A DNA stretch of 62,517 bases from NCBI GenBank assembly GCA_001770015.1, contig MEQB01000028.1, positions 1 through 62,517 of the forward strand. The letters are read 5' to 3'. This DNA is from Bdellovibrionales bacterium RIFOXYC1_FULL_37_79 (GTDB lineage: Bacteria; Bdellovibrionota; Bacteriovoracia; Bacteriovoracales; Bacteriovoracaceae). The notes beneath the pieces were generated by a model that was not told the origin of the DNA, ran no database searches, and saw only the letters and a program-made list of their open reading frames with translations. The position numbers and the translations under genes are program-made. Shown here one piece after another: positions 17,320-26,190 of the stretch (the stretch's first letter is position 1; every line of letters begins with the position of its first letter).

Positions 17320-18195
17320 TTAATAATCATCAAAATTATATTCCAAAGTTGCATGGCTTAAGACCGAAGGATCAATCTGAAGATTGATAATCTTCAACGT
17401 GGTATTATTCAAATTGGTTTTTTGTTTTTCTATAAAATAAAGTCTGATCAAATTAAAATTACTCGACGCCACGATAGAAACATTACTAAGCTGGTATGAA
17501 TAACAAACCTGGGGTAGCGTGCTAGTTTGGAAAGTATCATATTTCACTTCCAGCGCTTTAATGATTCCATTACTGTTTGATTCATCCACCGGAGTATTGG
17601 CCTTGACTTCATTAAAGTTGTTAACCCCGTCACCATCTGTATCCAGCGAAGCATCGATAGCATCCAGAGGGTCCAGACCAAACCTGACTTCCAGATAATC
17701 CGGTATCCCATCACCATCGGTATCAAAATTAACCAGGCTGGTTTTCAAAAGGGTTTCCTCACAATCGGTCAGCCCATCATGATCAGAATCTGCCGTATGA
17801 TCATCGCACTTGCTTTGCAAATGGACTTGCTCCTGGGCAGAAATTCCTGCCAGAAAAATCATCAGGTCAGAGTAACCATCATCGTTGGAATCCCCGTCAT
17901 CCAGGGCAATATTCAAGGCCATGCTTTCATCACGATAATTGGGAATACCGTCCCGGTCAAAGTCAATGTAAGCACCGCCATCTTCCACCTTCATGGACAT
18001 ATTGATGGCAAAAAAACCACTGGCTTCCATGCTAGCATTCAAACAGTAATTGTTCATTTTTATAGTTACGGTTTTTTGATTCGCCTTCAACCCCTCTTGC
18101 ACCAGCGGAAGCAAGGGCGATTTTTGCTCCTGACATGACATGATCATCATCAAATTGATTATTAAAACCATCCCAAAATAACGTGTGCTATACAT
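17320..18195 (-). CDS. Lipoprotein with thrombospondin-3-like calcium repeats
   Basis: A 291-residue predicted lipoprotein (hydrophobic start, MIMSC with Cys21). It lacks a vWA domain but shares the Asp-rich repeat block with its neighbours: DFDRDGIPNY, DSDHDGLTDC, DTDGDGIPDY and DTDGDGVNN between about residues 75 and 200. These look like Ca-binding TSP3 loops. It resembles the C-terminal half of the flanking vWA proteins, including a Cys-containing CYSYQL / CYNLVV end domain, so it may be a truncated family member that pairs with them. Confidence 0.78.
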   Translation of the reverse strand: MYSTRYFGMVLIINLMMIMSCQEQKSPLLPLVQEGLKANQKTVTIKMNNYCLNASMEASGFFAINMSMKVEDGGAYIDFDRDGIPNYRDESMALNIALDDGDSNDDGYSDLMIFLAGISAQEQVHLQSKCDDHTADSDHDGLTDCEETLLKTSLVNFDTDGDGIPDYLEVRFGLDPLDAIDASLDTDGDGVNNFNEVKANTPVDESNSNGIIKALEVKYDTFQTSTLPQVCYSYQLSNVSIVASSNFNLIRLYFIEKQKTNLNNTTLKIINLQIDPSVLSHATLEYNFDDY

Positions 18196-18226
18196 CTTAT
18201 TTCAACCTTTCACCTTTAAAAACAGT

Positions 18227-19810
18227 TTATTCCAATTGTGGGGGAAGTCCACCACCGCCTCCACCGCCAACCGGGCATGGAGGAACACTATTGATCAAGC
18301 AATGAAATTCACCTTTCTTAAGTTTGGCAAAATACTTGGCATCGGAGGTTTTTAAAGCATTACAGCTATAAGAACCATAAACCACCACGCCCCAACTTCC
18401 ACCAGCAACACCACACACTCCAAAACCATTCATCGGCTGGAAGGCCAGTTGGTATTGGCACTCATCATCGACAATTTGTCCATTACCATTACTGTCGTAC
18501 ATGGAATAGATTCTTTGTTTTTTACCGACAGCATCCGGTTCCTCGTCAGTAAAATATTGCACTTTCTCAAACACGGCATTTTGAGCAGTGGCGGAATTAA
18601 AGGCTACCACCATACCTATATTGTCAGCTAAAACATTGGCATCAATATTACTAAAGCGAACTTCCAGTCCATGGGCCTTTTTGCCGGCAATCCCGTGGTT
18701 ATATTTATTCACCCCTTTTACTGACAGGGTTGCTTTCTGGGTTGAATTCAAACCAGCGGTAGGATTACTAAAATGCATGGTGCACGTCATATACTGGGGA
18801 GACCCGGGAGTTGGAGCCACCTGCTGTGACACCATCACCTGCTTGGTAGGTTCAACCAATGCCGCATCCTCGATCTCACCTTGGATAAACAGATAACTGC
18901 CAATTAAATTGGTACCGCAGTTGCTGGCCGCAGGAGCAGGAACGTTAATAATTCCATCTTCCCACGGTATATTGTTTGGTTGGCAATTGGTCTGGCCAAA
19001 ATCCACATTTTTAATCACTACCCGTTTCTCAATCTGACAAGCCTTGTCCTTGATCTTGATGCTGACATCTTGTAGTCCCCGATAAACTACATACTCCTTG
19101 ATGATATTACCTGGAACGGTGATCCAATTGGTGTCAAACATTCCATCACCATTAAAGTCAAATATGTATGAGTATCCTCCTGATGCCAGGCTGGGGGAAT
19201 CAATCGCCAGACCGGTAACATTAAAATTGAAGAAATTAAAAATACTATCAGGAATTATCTGACTGCCGTGGTTGATGATCGATTGACCAAAACTTTCATC
19301 CCCTATAAGCGAATATTTCTGGGCATCAGAACAACTGACATAAAAGACAAAATTCTTGCTCGTAACCTTAGAGTTACTATCACTTACTTTGACCAGCACC
19401 TCTAATCTGCCCGCAGCTTGCATGGCTATGTTAAAAAAACCGCTGGTACGTTTTTCAATCACTCCACTAGGATGGGTAATGGTCACATCGTATTGAAGCG
19501 AGGATGGAAGATCTTTGTCATCGGCGGTTTGAGACATGTTAAAATTAATAACATCCCCGACCAACAAGCCGACCGTCTCTTCCCTGCTAAATACATTATT
19601 TTCAAACGAAGCTAATTCCTGCCCACCTTTTAAAACCTGCATATCCAACCTGGGAGGTTGGTTGTCATCGGCGGCAATCCAGGTCGTTTTCGTCATATTA
19701 TCAACGAAGCCCTGATTTTTGACGGCCGTATTACCTCTTTTGGCCTGATCATTACAAGCCGATACCAAAAACATGGAAAGCACAGTTAGAAGCAGTGATA
19801 AATTTTTCAT
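18227..19810 (-). CDS. Large lipoprotein with PKD/Ig-like regions
   Basis: A 527-residue predicted lipoprotein with a good lipobox LVSAC (Cys19). The mature part is beta-rich, with two stretches resembling PKD/Ig-like sandwich domains (for example YIFDFNGDGMFDTNW at about residues 218-232). Cys-rich segments follow, ending in a Pro/Gly-rich tail (CPVGGGGGGGLPP). No catalytic motif was seen. It sits 20 bp downstream of the first vWA gene and 31 bp upstream of the TSP3 lipoprotein, so it belongs to the same operon and may be a structural partner on the outer membrane. Confidence 0.72.
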   Translation of the reverse strand: MKNLSLLLTVLSMFLVSACNDQAKRGNTAVKNQGFVDNMTKTTWIAADDNQPPRLDMQVLKGGQELASFENNVFSREETVGLLVGDVINFNMSQTADDKDLPSSLQYDVTITHPSGVIEKRTSGFFNIAMQAAGRLEVLVKVSDSNSKVTSKNFVFYVSCSDAQKYSLIGDESFGQSIINHGSQIIPDSIFNFFNFNVTGLAIDSPSLASGGYSYIFDFNGDGMFDTNWITVPGNIIKEYVVYRGLQDVSIKIKDKACQIEKRVVIKNVDFGQTNCQPNNIPWEDGIINVPAPAASNCGTNLIGSYLFIQGEIEDAALVEPTKQVMVSQQVAPTPGSPQYMTCTMHFSNPTAGLNSTQKATLSVKGVNKYNHGIAGKKAHGLEVRFSNIDANVLADNIGMVVAFNSATAQNAVFEKVQYFTDEEPDAVGKKQRIYSMYDSNGNGQIVDDECQYQLAFQPMNGFGVCGVAGGSWGVVVYGSYSCNALKTSDAKYFAKLKKGEFHCLINSVPPCPVGGGGGGGLPPQLE

Positions 19811-19830
19811 AAGGACCCACCTTGCTTATT

Positions 19831-21534
19831 CTAATTTCCAATCAATTCATCATCATTAAAAATTGCATCGACTCCGTTGGCTACAGCTTTCTCCGACGTC
19901 CTTAAGTACAACCGCTCGCTAAGTAGAGTTTTTTCTTTGATATAAACTTTTATAATGGTCTGTTTATTAATCGTATTGACTTCTTTAAAATCCCGCACCT
20001 GCAATCGGTAACAACTTCGCCCATTATGTTTTCCAAGCGAAGTTAATTCATAGGTCTGGGAAACCAGGTTAAACAACTTGTCGTTATTAAAGCTGATCGG
20101 CAAATCATGTTTGATTTCATAATAATTGTCACGGGAATCGGCATCCCGGTTATCGTGAGCATCTTGCGGATCAGTTGGTTCCAGTCCCAGATTAAATCGA
20201 AGGGCCAGATCATCCGGCAAATCATCATGATTCGAATCAAACAACTCTTTACGGGAACCCAGCAACTTTTCCTCACAATCAGAAAGTCCATCCCGATCCA
20301 AATCAGCATTTTTCTCTGCGTTGGTGCAGGCATAATTCATGGCAAGGGACGGATTACATGCTGGATGCAGACAAGGAGAACCGTTTAATTTATATTCCAC
20401 CAGATCCCCGACTTTGTTACCATCACTATCCGGGTTGAATAAATTAGATCCGGAAGTTGCCTCCAGGATATCGCTCATGCCATCACCGTCGGTATCCGGA
20501 ATTAAATATTCACCGTTCCAAAGACTACTTTTATTAATTACAATTATTTCATCCAGTAAGCGTTCAACGTTTCTTTGGGGTATTCTAAACGAACTGAAAT
20601 CGATAGGCTGACTGCCGGCAAATTCATGGGCCTGGCCGCCTCCGCTATCTTCGGCAATACTTCTTAAATAATTTTTAGCGGTGGCATCGGCATCTGTGTC
20701 AGAATAATAATACCCTGTATGAACTTGGATACTTTCCACCCAGGCGCTGTTGTTGGCGGTACCATCGGTGGAGGACTGGGATAACTCGATAATATCATCC
20801 ACCACGTTCCTGATGCTTGTGAGGGTCTGCATTTGAGGCAAGCCGTTGGCATCAAAACCCACCACCGGAGCTCCATCAGATATAAAGAAAACCACATAAT
20901 GGGAACTTATAATTTGATTGGGGTTGGCGTTTTTTTCCGCCTCACTATCCAAATTGATCATATTTTTCACGGTGGTAAATGCATTGGCATAATTTGTGCC
21001 ACCAGAATCACTTGGACAACCGGCCGGATGTTCGCTGACAGGAGGATAGGCATTGGTGTCAGCGGATCTTACCGGGGCCTGGCAACCATTACGATATTTT
21101 TGATTGATAATCAAATCAATAAAGCTTTCCTCATCACTGCTAAAATTGCGGACGATACTAGCAGAGCTGGCAAAATTCACCAAGGCGTAAGAGATACTAT
21201 CATCATCGGAACTTCCCGGGGTATAGGTCTTTTGAATACTACCGATAAAACTGATGAGAGGGTCATACCTTCGACTTCCACTGATATCACTGCCAGGAAG
21301 TGTTGGTGGAATATTGCCGAGATTACTGCGCTCTTGATTACTTCCTGACTTATCCAAAACGAAAAGAAACTTAAGCTTGGTCTTTAAGACTTGAGCATCC
21401 ATCGTACAGAAATTAACTTGAATATTTTGCACCCGATTGGCCTCCTTAACCGAAAGACGATCAAGCTTCTTAAGTGAATCCTCACATGATAAACAAAAAA
21501 ACATAATAATCAGGACACTTAATAATTGGCGCAT
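19831..21534 (-). CDS. vWA-domain lipoprotein with thrombospondin-3-like repeats (operon head)
   Basis: A 567-residue paralogue of the 533-residue protein. It has a lipoprotein-type signal ending CLSC (Cys17) and a vWA domain with MIDAS DKSGSN in FLFVLDKSGSN, then FFISDGAP. Asp-rich calcium-type repeats follow (DTDGDGMSD, DSDGNKVGD, DLDRDGLSDC, DSNHDDLPDD). AAGGAG four bases before the ATG gives a strong start. As head gene it faces the AglR/AglS-type cluster across a 316-bp divergent promoter region. The pair of vWA paralogues suggests two adhesins or a heteromer. CglB analogy is functional inference; direct homology cannot be judged here. Confidence 0.85.
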   Translation of the reverse strand: MRQLLSVLIIMFFCLSCEDSLKKLDRLSVKEANRVQNIQVNFCTMDAQVLKTKLKFLFVLDKSGSNQERSNLGNIPPTLPGSDISGSRRYDPLISFIGSIQKTYTPGSSDDDSISYALVNFASSASIVRNFSSDEESFIDLIINQKYRNGCQAPVRSADTNAYPPVSEHPAGCPSDSGGTNYANAFTTVKNMINLDSEAEKNANPNQIISSHYVVFFISDGAPVVGFDANGLPQMQTLTSIRNVVDDIIELSQSSTDGTANNSAWVESIQVHTGYYYSDTDADATAKNYLRSIAEDSGGGQAHEFAGSQPIDFSSFRIPQRNVERLLDEIIVINKSSLWNGEYLIPDTDGDGMSDILEATSGSNLFNPDSDGNKVGDLVEYKLNGSPCLHPACNPSLAMNYACTNAEKNADLDRDGLSDCEEKLLGSRKELFDSNHDDLPDDLALRFNLGLEPTDPQDAHDNRDADSRDNYYEIKHDLPISFNNDKLFNLVSQTYELTSLGKHNGRSCYRLQVRDFKEVNTINKQTIIKVYIKEKTLLSERLYLRTSEKAVANGVDAIFNDDELIGN

Positions 21535-21850
21535 GGTTCTCCTTAATATGAGTTTTTGAGCCGTATTGATTGATTTTACCTCCCATTGCGATGCAGCGTG
21601 TATAAATCACTCGAATATTGCTTTTGTTTAATAATTTCAACAAGTTACTATCGTTCAATAAAAAAATCAGAAACGGGTCACAGGCTTAAGAATTTGGCAG
21701 AGAATTGTGGCAAACCGGGTATAATTTAATAATATCAATAAACTAATCAATTAGCCGTTTTTAATTGAGTTTCACCTAGCAAGACTCGTCAAAACTGACT
21801 AAGATTATTAGTGTTTGTTAACGTATTGAAAGGAATTGAAAGGAGATTTG
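21535..21850. promoter_or_regulatory. Divergent control region between adhesin operon and motor cluster
   Basis: 316 bp of AT-rich DNA with no ORF. It must hold the promoters of the minus-strand lipoprotein operon and the plus-strand motor cluster. A TATAAT at 21720-21725 is preceded by TTGGCA at 21694-21699, but the 20-bp spacer is too long for an ordinary sigma-70 promoter, so no exact promoter is claimed. AAAGGAG at about 21840-21846 serves the first plus gene. Confidence 0.55.
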
Positions 21851-22315
21851 ATGTACCAGATAAAACGCAAAATCTTTCGCTACAAACTGCTGATCTATCC
21901 ACGTTTTCAAGTAACTATCCTGTTGTTTAATTTTTTTATTGTCATGGGAATCTTGTTTTTAACCAACTGGCGGATCAATGCTTATTTCAATCACATGAAA
22001 AAACTGGGTGAGGATGCCTCCTTTCCAAGTGACCATATCTATTTTCAATTTGTTTCCTTGCAAGAAGCCGGTTTGGAAAGCTCCTTGATGCAAATTGCGC
22101 TGGTGGCACTGGTTTTATCCACTTTGGGTTTTTTAATCCTATCCCATAAAATTTCAGGCCCCATGATCCGTCTTAAACGCTACTTCGCCAACATCACCCA
22201 GACCCAAAAAGTGGCCCCCATCTCCTTTAGAAATGGCGATTTCTTTTCCGACCTGCCGGCCTTGATCAACGGCGCCCTGGACTCCATTACCAATCATAAC
22301 GAGGATGACAAATGA
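21851..22315 (+). CDS. Two-TM membrane protein with HAMP-like segment
   Basis: A 154-residue protein with TM segments at about 21-42 and 75-97, a short periplasmic loop between them and then a HAMP-like stretch (KISGPMIRLKRYF). No output domain follows. It resembles the input half of a chemoreceptor or kinase and may transmit or sense strain in the envelope complex. AAAGGAG precedes ATG 21851; a TTG 15 bases earlier is less likely. It overlaps the next gene by 4 bp. Confidence 0.72.
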   Translation: MYQIKRKIFRYKLLIYPRFQVTILLFNFFIVMGILFLTNWRINAYFNHMKKLGEDASFPSDHIYFQFVSLQEAGLESSLMQIALVALVLSTLGFLILSHKISGPMIRLKRYFANITQTQKVAPISFRNGDFFSDLPALINGALDSITNHNEDDK

Positions 22316-22563
22316 TAAAAATAATTGCAGGTTTTATCTTGATCATCATAATATCTGGCGCCAATGCTCAACCTTTGGTAATCCGTCCCCGCAAAGAATC
22401 CACGGTCCTTAGCAACCGGGAGAAAATCCAGACCATCAAGGAGTTTGGAGACTGGCTGGAATCATGTAACCGCTTTGTCATAGACCAGGATGACGACCGG
22501 CAAATCAAACAGTGTAAATCCATCCAGGATTTTATGAAATTTGGGTGGAGTTATCAATTTTAA
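22312..22563 (+). CDS. Small secreted protein
   Basis: An 83-residue ORF with a signal peptide (hydrophobic residues 3-19, ending GANA) and a charged mature part with two Cys. Translation is coupled to the preceding gene through ATGA. No family was recognised. Confidence 0.62.
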   Translation: MIKIIAGFILIIIISGANAQPLVIRPRKESTVLSNREKIQTIKEFGDWLESCNRFVIDQDDDRQIKQCKSIQDFMKFGWSYQF

Positions 22564-22711
22564 GGTTGATCAAAAAAACTATTTAACCGACTAAAATATT
22601 CAATTTTAGAAGTGGCACCTTTTTCTAATTTTTATTTTTAATAAGCCGAATAAGACAAGTAGCAAGTCAAGATTGATTTGAGGTTGACTTCATTATCAAG
22701 GAGAACACAAC

Positions 22712-23362
22712 ATGATGCAGTTTATTCATTCTGGTGGCCCGTTTATGTATATCATTTTGGGCGTTTCGTTCTTCGCTGCAGCCTTGATTTGCGAGAGATT
22801 TTTTGTCCTGACTTTTTGCTATACCTTCAAATCTCATTTTTTTGAAAAAGTCATCCGCTCCTTAAAACACGAAAATGTTCGCAATACGGTCAAGCTTTGC
22901 CGCTCAACCTCCCATCCTCTGGCCGTCACCATTACGGAAGTGATCAAAAACATCGGGCAAAGTAAAGAGGTGATTGAATCAGCGGCCTATGTTAGCATTC
23001 AAAAAACCATACCGAAGATCCAAAAAAGAACCAATTATATTCAGATGATCGGTAACGTGGCCACACTGCTTGGATTGCTTGGAACTATTCAAGGACTCAT
23101 CCAATCATTTTCAAGTCTGGCGGCCCTGGATGCAGCTGCCAAAGCTACTGCGCTGGCAAGCGGTATTTCCACCGCCATGAACACCACGGCGCTAGGTTTG
23201 ATTGTGGCCATCCCTTGTATCGTTTCATTCACCATTCTTTCCAACAAGGAAAGGGCCATTTTACAAAAATATGACGAAGTGTTGTCCGAGGTCATTCATA
23301 TTGTAACCAGTGATCCAAGAATTAATGCAGGTAATGACGAAACCATTAAGAAGGCATCGTAA
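22712..23362 (+). CDS. TolQ/ExbB/MotA-type proton-channel protein (AglR-like)
   Basis: A 216-residue membrane protein with an N-terminal TM (about 10-32) and the two family TM segments at about 110-130 and 155-180. The signature region GNVATLLGLLGTIQGLI and the later MNTTALGLIVAIP match ExbB/TolQ/AglR proteins. These form the stator pentamer that uses the proton gradient. AAGGAGA precedes the start. With the two ExbD-type genes 3 bp downstream it would form the motor, as AglR-AglQ-AglS does for Myxococcus gliding. Tol and Ton systems are alternatives, but no TolA/TolB/Pal or TonB-dependent receptor gene is present. Confidence 0.9.
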   Translation: MMQFIHSGGPFMYIILGVSFFAAALICERFFVLTFCYTFKSHFFEKVIRSLKHENVRNTVKLCRSTSHPLAVTITEVIKNIGQSKEVIESAAYVSIQKTIPKIQKRTNYIQMIGNVATLLGLLGTIQGLIQSFSSLAALDAAAKATALASGISTAMNTTALGLIVAIPCIVSFTILSNKERAILQKYDEVLSEVIHIVTSDPRINAGNDETIKKAS

Positions 23363-23365
23363 CAT

Positions 23366-23875
23366 ATGAGCTTTTTTAAAAAAACTTTTCTCGATAATTC
23401 TGAGGATGAATTAGATCCGATGCTACCCTTTATGAGCTTGTTGCTGATTATTATTCCCGTATTAATTGGCAATATTGCGTTCTATCACTTTAAATCCATC
23501 GAAGTTAATATCCCGGGTATCAATCAGGATAAAAATAAACCAGAGCAGTTGAAAGAAGCCAGCAAGATGGATGAGAAAGTGATTTTGCAATTAAGGGTGG
23601 ATAGCGACAAACTCATTTTCACCCTGCTAAATGAAACCGATGGCCAGACCGTCAGTGAGGAAAATATTGCAAACAAAGAAGAGGAATTCAATAAAATTCA
23701 AACCATGATTTTAAAGCTGCAGGAGAAATATCATAAACTCGATACCACCCTGGTTTCAATTGATAAAAAAATCCGATACGAGGATGTTGTTAAAATACTT
23801 AATCATTTTACAGAAATTGCCAACCATCAGAAAAAAATGACTTTGGTGATCATGCCCCAAGGGGAGGATGTATGA
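23366..23875 (+). CDS. ExbD/TolR-like protein lacking the membrane Asp
   Basis: A 169-residue protein with one N-terminal TM (about residues 22-42) and a periplasmic domain containing a coiled-coil stretch (about 90-125), the layout of ExbD/TolR. When its LDPMLPFMSLLLIIIPV is set against ITSLMDVLTIILIF of the next gene, the Asp that carries protons falls on Pro; the only nearby Asp is before the membrane. It may therefore be a structural rather than proton-handling partner. Its end overlaps the canonical ExbD gene by 4 bp. Confidence 0.75.
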   Translation: MSFFKKTFLDNSEDELDPMLPFMSLLLIIIPVLIGNIAFYHFKSIEVNIPGINQDKNKPEQLKEASKMDEKVILQLRVDSDKLIFTLLNETDGQTVSEENIANKEEEFNKIQTMILKLQEKYHKLDTTLVSIDKKIRYEDVVKILNHFTEIANHQKKMTLVIMPQGEDV

Positions 23876-24348
23876 AATCCAAAGTAAGTTTTCTTAGTGC
23901 CTCCGAAAGGCCTAATCAGAAGTTAAATATCACTTCCCTTATGGATGTACTGACCATCATCCTTATTTTTCTGCTGGTTAATTATTCAAGCGTCGAGCAG
24001 GATATGCAGGTCCCTGATTATATCAAACTTCCCAAAGTACAGGCCAAAACGCTCGAAAGCTTGAAACAGACCTTGAAGTTGGTCGTGGGCAAGGATCGCA
24101 TCAAGATTAATGACGGGAAGGAAATTCAATTTAACAACTTTGTCTCGCAACAGGCGCAAATTATGGAACGTCTGGCGGAATCCATGGCGAAAATCAAAGA
24201 GGAGAATGATGTCAATAAAACACCATCCGTCCTAGCACTCCAGGCAGACAAGGATATCCCCTACGAAATTATCGACGGAGTGATTTTGAGTGCCGCCAGT
24301 GTCGGCATTACCCAGATAGAATTAATGTCACTAAAGCAACCGGATTAA
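23872..24348 (+). CDS. ExbD/TolR-type biopolymer transport protein (AglS-like)
   Basis: A 158-residue protein with a single N-terminal TM containing the canonical motif LNITSLMDVLTIILIFLLV, where the Asp (about residue 25) is the expected proton-carrying residue. A periplasmic domain of about 110 residues follows, with the family ending (LQADKDIPYEIIDGVILSAASVGI). It should pair with the TolQ-like protein to form the energised stator. Overlap with the preceding gene suggests fixed stoichiometry of the two ExbD-type proteins. Confidence 0.9.
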   Translation: MKSKVSFLSASERPNQKLNITSLMDVLTIILIFLLVNYSSVEQDMQVPDYIKLPKVQAKTLESLKQTLKLVVGKDRIKINDGKEIQFNNFVSQQAQIMERLAESMAKIKEENDVNKTPSVLALQADKDIPYEIIDGVILSAASVGITQIELMSLKQPD

Positions 24349-24352
24349 AGCA

Positions 24353-24622
24353 ATGAAAAAAAGGTTGATGTTGTTATTTATTTTTTGGGTTTTACTTTTT
24401 GGACCATTATCCTCCTATGCCAAAAAAAATCCGAAACGCTATGGGGATAAACCCCAGGGGCGGTCAATCAGCAGCATCGATGGACAAAAAAAAGCTATTG
24501 AGATCAGAGGACAAACCAGGACCCTGTCCATGGGTTTGGTGTTGAAAAATAAAAAAGAACAAATTGATTTTATTCAACCTCGCACGAATTATGATGAGGA
24601 AATAAAAGAAACGACCTATTAG
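24353..24622 (+). CDS. Small secreted protein in motor cluster
   Basis: An 89-residue protein with a signal peptide (hydrophobic residues 5-21, SYAK). The mature part is basic and short. It lies 4 bp after the ExbD gene and 16 bp before the AgmX-like gene. No family was recognised; it may be a small periplasmic factor of the machine. Confidence 0.62.
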   Translation: MKKRLMLLFIFWVLLFGPLSSYAKKNPKRYGDKPQGRSISSIDGQKKAIEIRGQTRTLSMGLVLKNKKEQIDFIQPRTNYDEEIKETTY

Positions 24623-24638
24623 GGGATTTGGATAGTTT

Positions 24639-26114
24639 ATGCAAAATCCGATATTACAAGTTAGCTATTCATACAAAAACCAGACCAGTTATCCCCCATC
24701 CATACCCTTGTCTGATATTGATGATGAATTGACGGTTCCGGTGCGCACCACCTCGTTTAGAATCACCAAGACCAAGGAACAAAAGCAGATCTTATTTTTC
24801 ATTGATGATTTTGGCAAAAATTCCCAAATATTATCCCTGCATCAACCGGTAATCTTTCAACCCGATGAGGATCATAAATACCGTTTTCAACTGACCAACG
24901 ATTTTATAACTTCCGACACTAAAAAATTTTCAACCTTTATCAAAGTATCATTGATCCTTCATTTAACCGTGGCAGTTATTTTTTATCTAGTCGAATTTTT
25001 CACCCCTGCCCCTTTGGTTAAAACCGCTGTCACCGTTGACTTTGAAAGAATCAAACAACTGATGGAAAAAGTTAAGCAAAATAAAAAAATAGAACCTTTG
25101 CCAGTGAAAGAAGTCGTCCAAGTCGCGCCACCACCACCGGTTAAAACACCTGTACCAGAGAAAAAAATCGTCCAAGCTAAACCCAAAAAACCGGCTCCTA
25201 AAACCAATGTTTCCACCGAAAAAAAGATTGCCACCCCATCCCCCAAGCCCCCCACCGGACCCGCTAAAAAATTAGTAGCGGTCAAGGGCCCCCCCAAAAC
25301 CGGCGGTGAACGCATCACCAAGGAATATACCCCTGGCGGTGGTGGTGGACGCAAAGTGAAAAGTTCTCAGGCCAGAACTGACGGAGCAGGTGCCGCCAAG
25401 GCCACTTATGATGCCAAAGTAAAAAGTGCCTTGTCCAGTTCGCTGGGCTTTTTATCCGACGGTCCCTCAAAATTTTCGGTCGATGCCCCCAGCATCGGCT
25501 CGCCCTCCACCAGATACGCTGCAGGCGGAAGTGGTGGCAAGGCAGGTGCGGGCAACAATTCAAAGCAGAAGAATTACCTCAATAAATTAGTCGCAAACTC
25601 CGGATCAGGTGGCACGGGTCCCATTGAAACCACCGGAGCCAGAAGCATCGCCAGCGGCAAAGTGATCTCAGACGGTGACATCAGAGGAAGCGAAGATGGC
25701 AAATCCTTAAATAGCGTTCAGGGTAAAGTCGTTTTATCCCGGCTCTATGACTATCAAGCCGATGGCCAGGTGGGGGGTGCTCTGGGTAATGATCACTCCA
25801 TGAAAGTATCTGGCAAAGGAACCATGGCTGACTCCGACATTCACAAAACCTTGGCAGATAAACTCCATAAACTTCAACATTGTTACGAAAAAGCACTTTT
25901 ATTCAATGCCAGCTTGATTGGAAATTTATGGGCCAAATGGGTGATCGACGAAAATGGACGGGTCAGTACCGCCAGAATCACCAAATCAGAACTGAATGAA
26001 CAAAAACTGCATAATTGTTTTATCAGTGAATTAAAAATGATTTCTTTTCCAAAACCGAGAGGTGGAGTGGTGGAAATCGAATATCCATTTAATTTCAAAA
26101 GTTCCTCCTTGTAA
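24639..26114 (+). CDS. AgmX/TonB-like trans-periplasmic protein
   Basis: A 491-residue protein with a cytoplasmic N-terminal region of about 100 residues, one TM (about 104-124) and a long periplasmic Pro/Lys-rich stretch (PPPPVKTPVPEKK, about 165-215). A Gly/Ser-rich flexible segment and a C-terminal domain ending in HCYEKALLF...GNLWAKWVIDENGRV...LHNCF...FPKPRGG follow. This end matches the AgmX/PglI-type TonB-like C-terminal domain found in gliding-complex proteins (GltG/GltJ). Its design fits transfer of force from the TolQ/ExbD motor across the periplasm. Two Cys in the C-terminal domain probably form a disulfide. Confidence 0.85.
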   Translation: MQNPILQVSYSYKNQTSYPPSIPLSDIDDELTVPVRTTSFRITKTKEQKQILFFIDDFGKNSQILSLHQPVIFQPDEDHKYRFQLTNDFITSDTKKFSTFIKVSLILHLTVAVIFYLVEFFTPAPLVKTAVTVDFERIKQLMEKVKQNKKIEPLPVKEVVQVAPPPPVKTPVPEKKIVQAKPKKPAPKTNVSTEKKIATPSPKPPTGPAKKLVAVKGPPKTGGERITKEYTPGGGGGRKVKSSQARTDGAGAAKATYDAKVKSALSSSLGFLSDGPSKFSVDAPSIGSPSTRYAAGGSGGKAGAGNNSKQKNYLNKLVANSGSGGTGPIETTGARSIASGKVISDGDIRGSEDGKSLNSVQGKVVLSRLYDYQADGQVGGALGNDHSMKVSGKGTMADSDIHKTLADKLHKLQHCYEKALLFNASLIGNLWAKWVIDENGRVSTARITKSELNEQKLHNCFISELKMISFPKPRGGVVEIEYPFNFKSSSL

Positions 26115-26190
26115 TAGCAAATGCTTGACATGCCCCCCGGCGCCCACTAACCTATTAACAATAACAACCCTATTTTTTAATCATTCACCA

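Noticed and set aside
21694-21725. Sigma-70 promoter TTGGCA...TATAAT for the motor cluster
   Set aside because: The spacer is 20 bp, outside the usual 16-18, so it is mentioned only as a weak possibility.
22712-26114. Tol-Pal or TonB-ExbB-ExbD uptake system
   Set aside because: No TolA, TolB, Pal or TonB-dependent receptor is present, while TPR scaffolds, AgmX-like domain and OM barrels fit Agl/Glt-type machines better.
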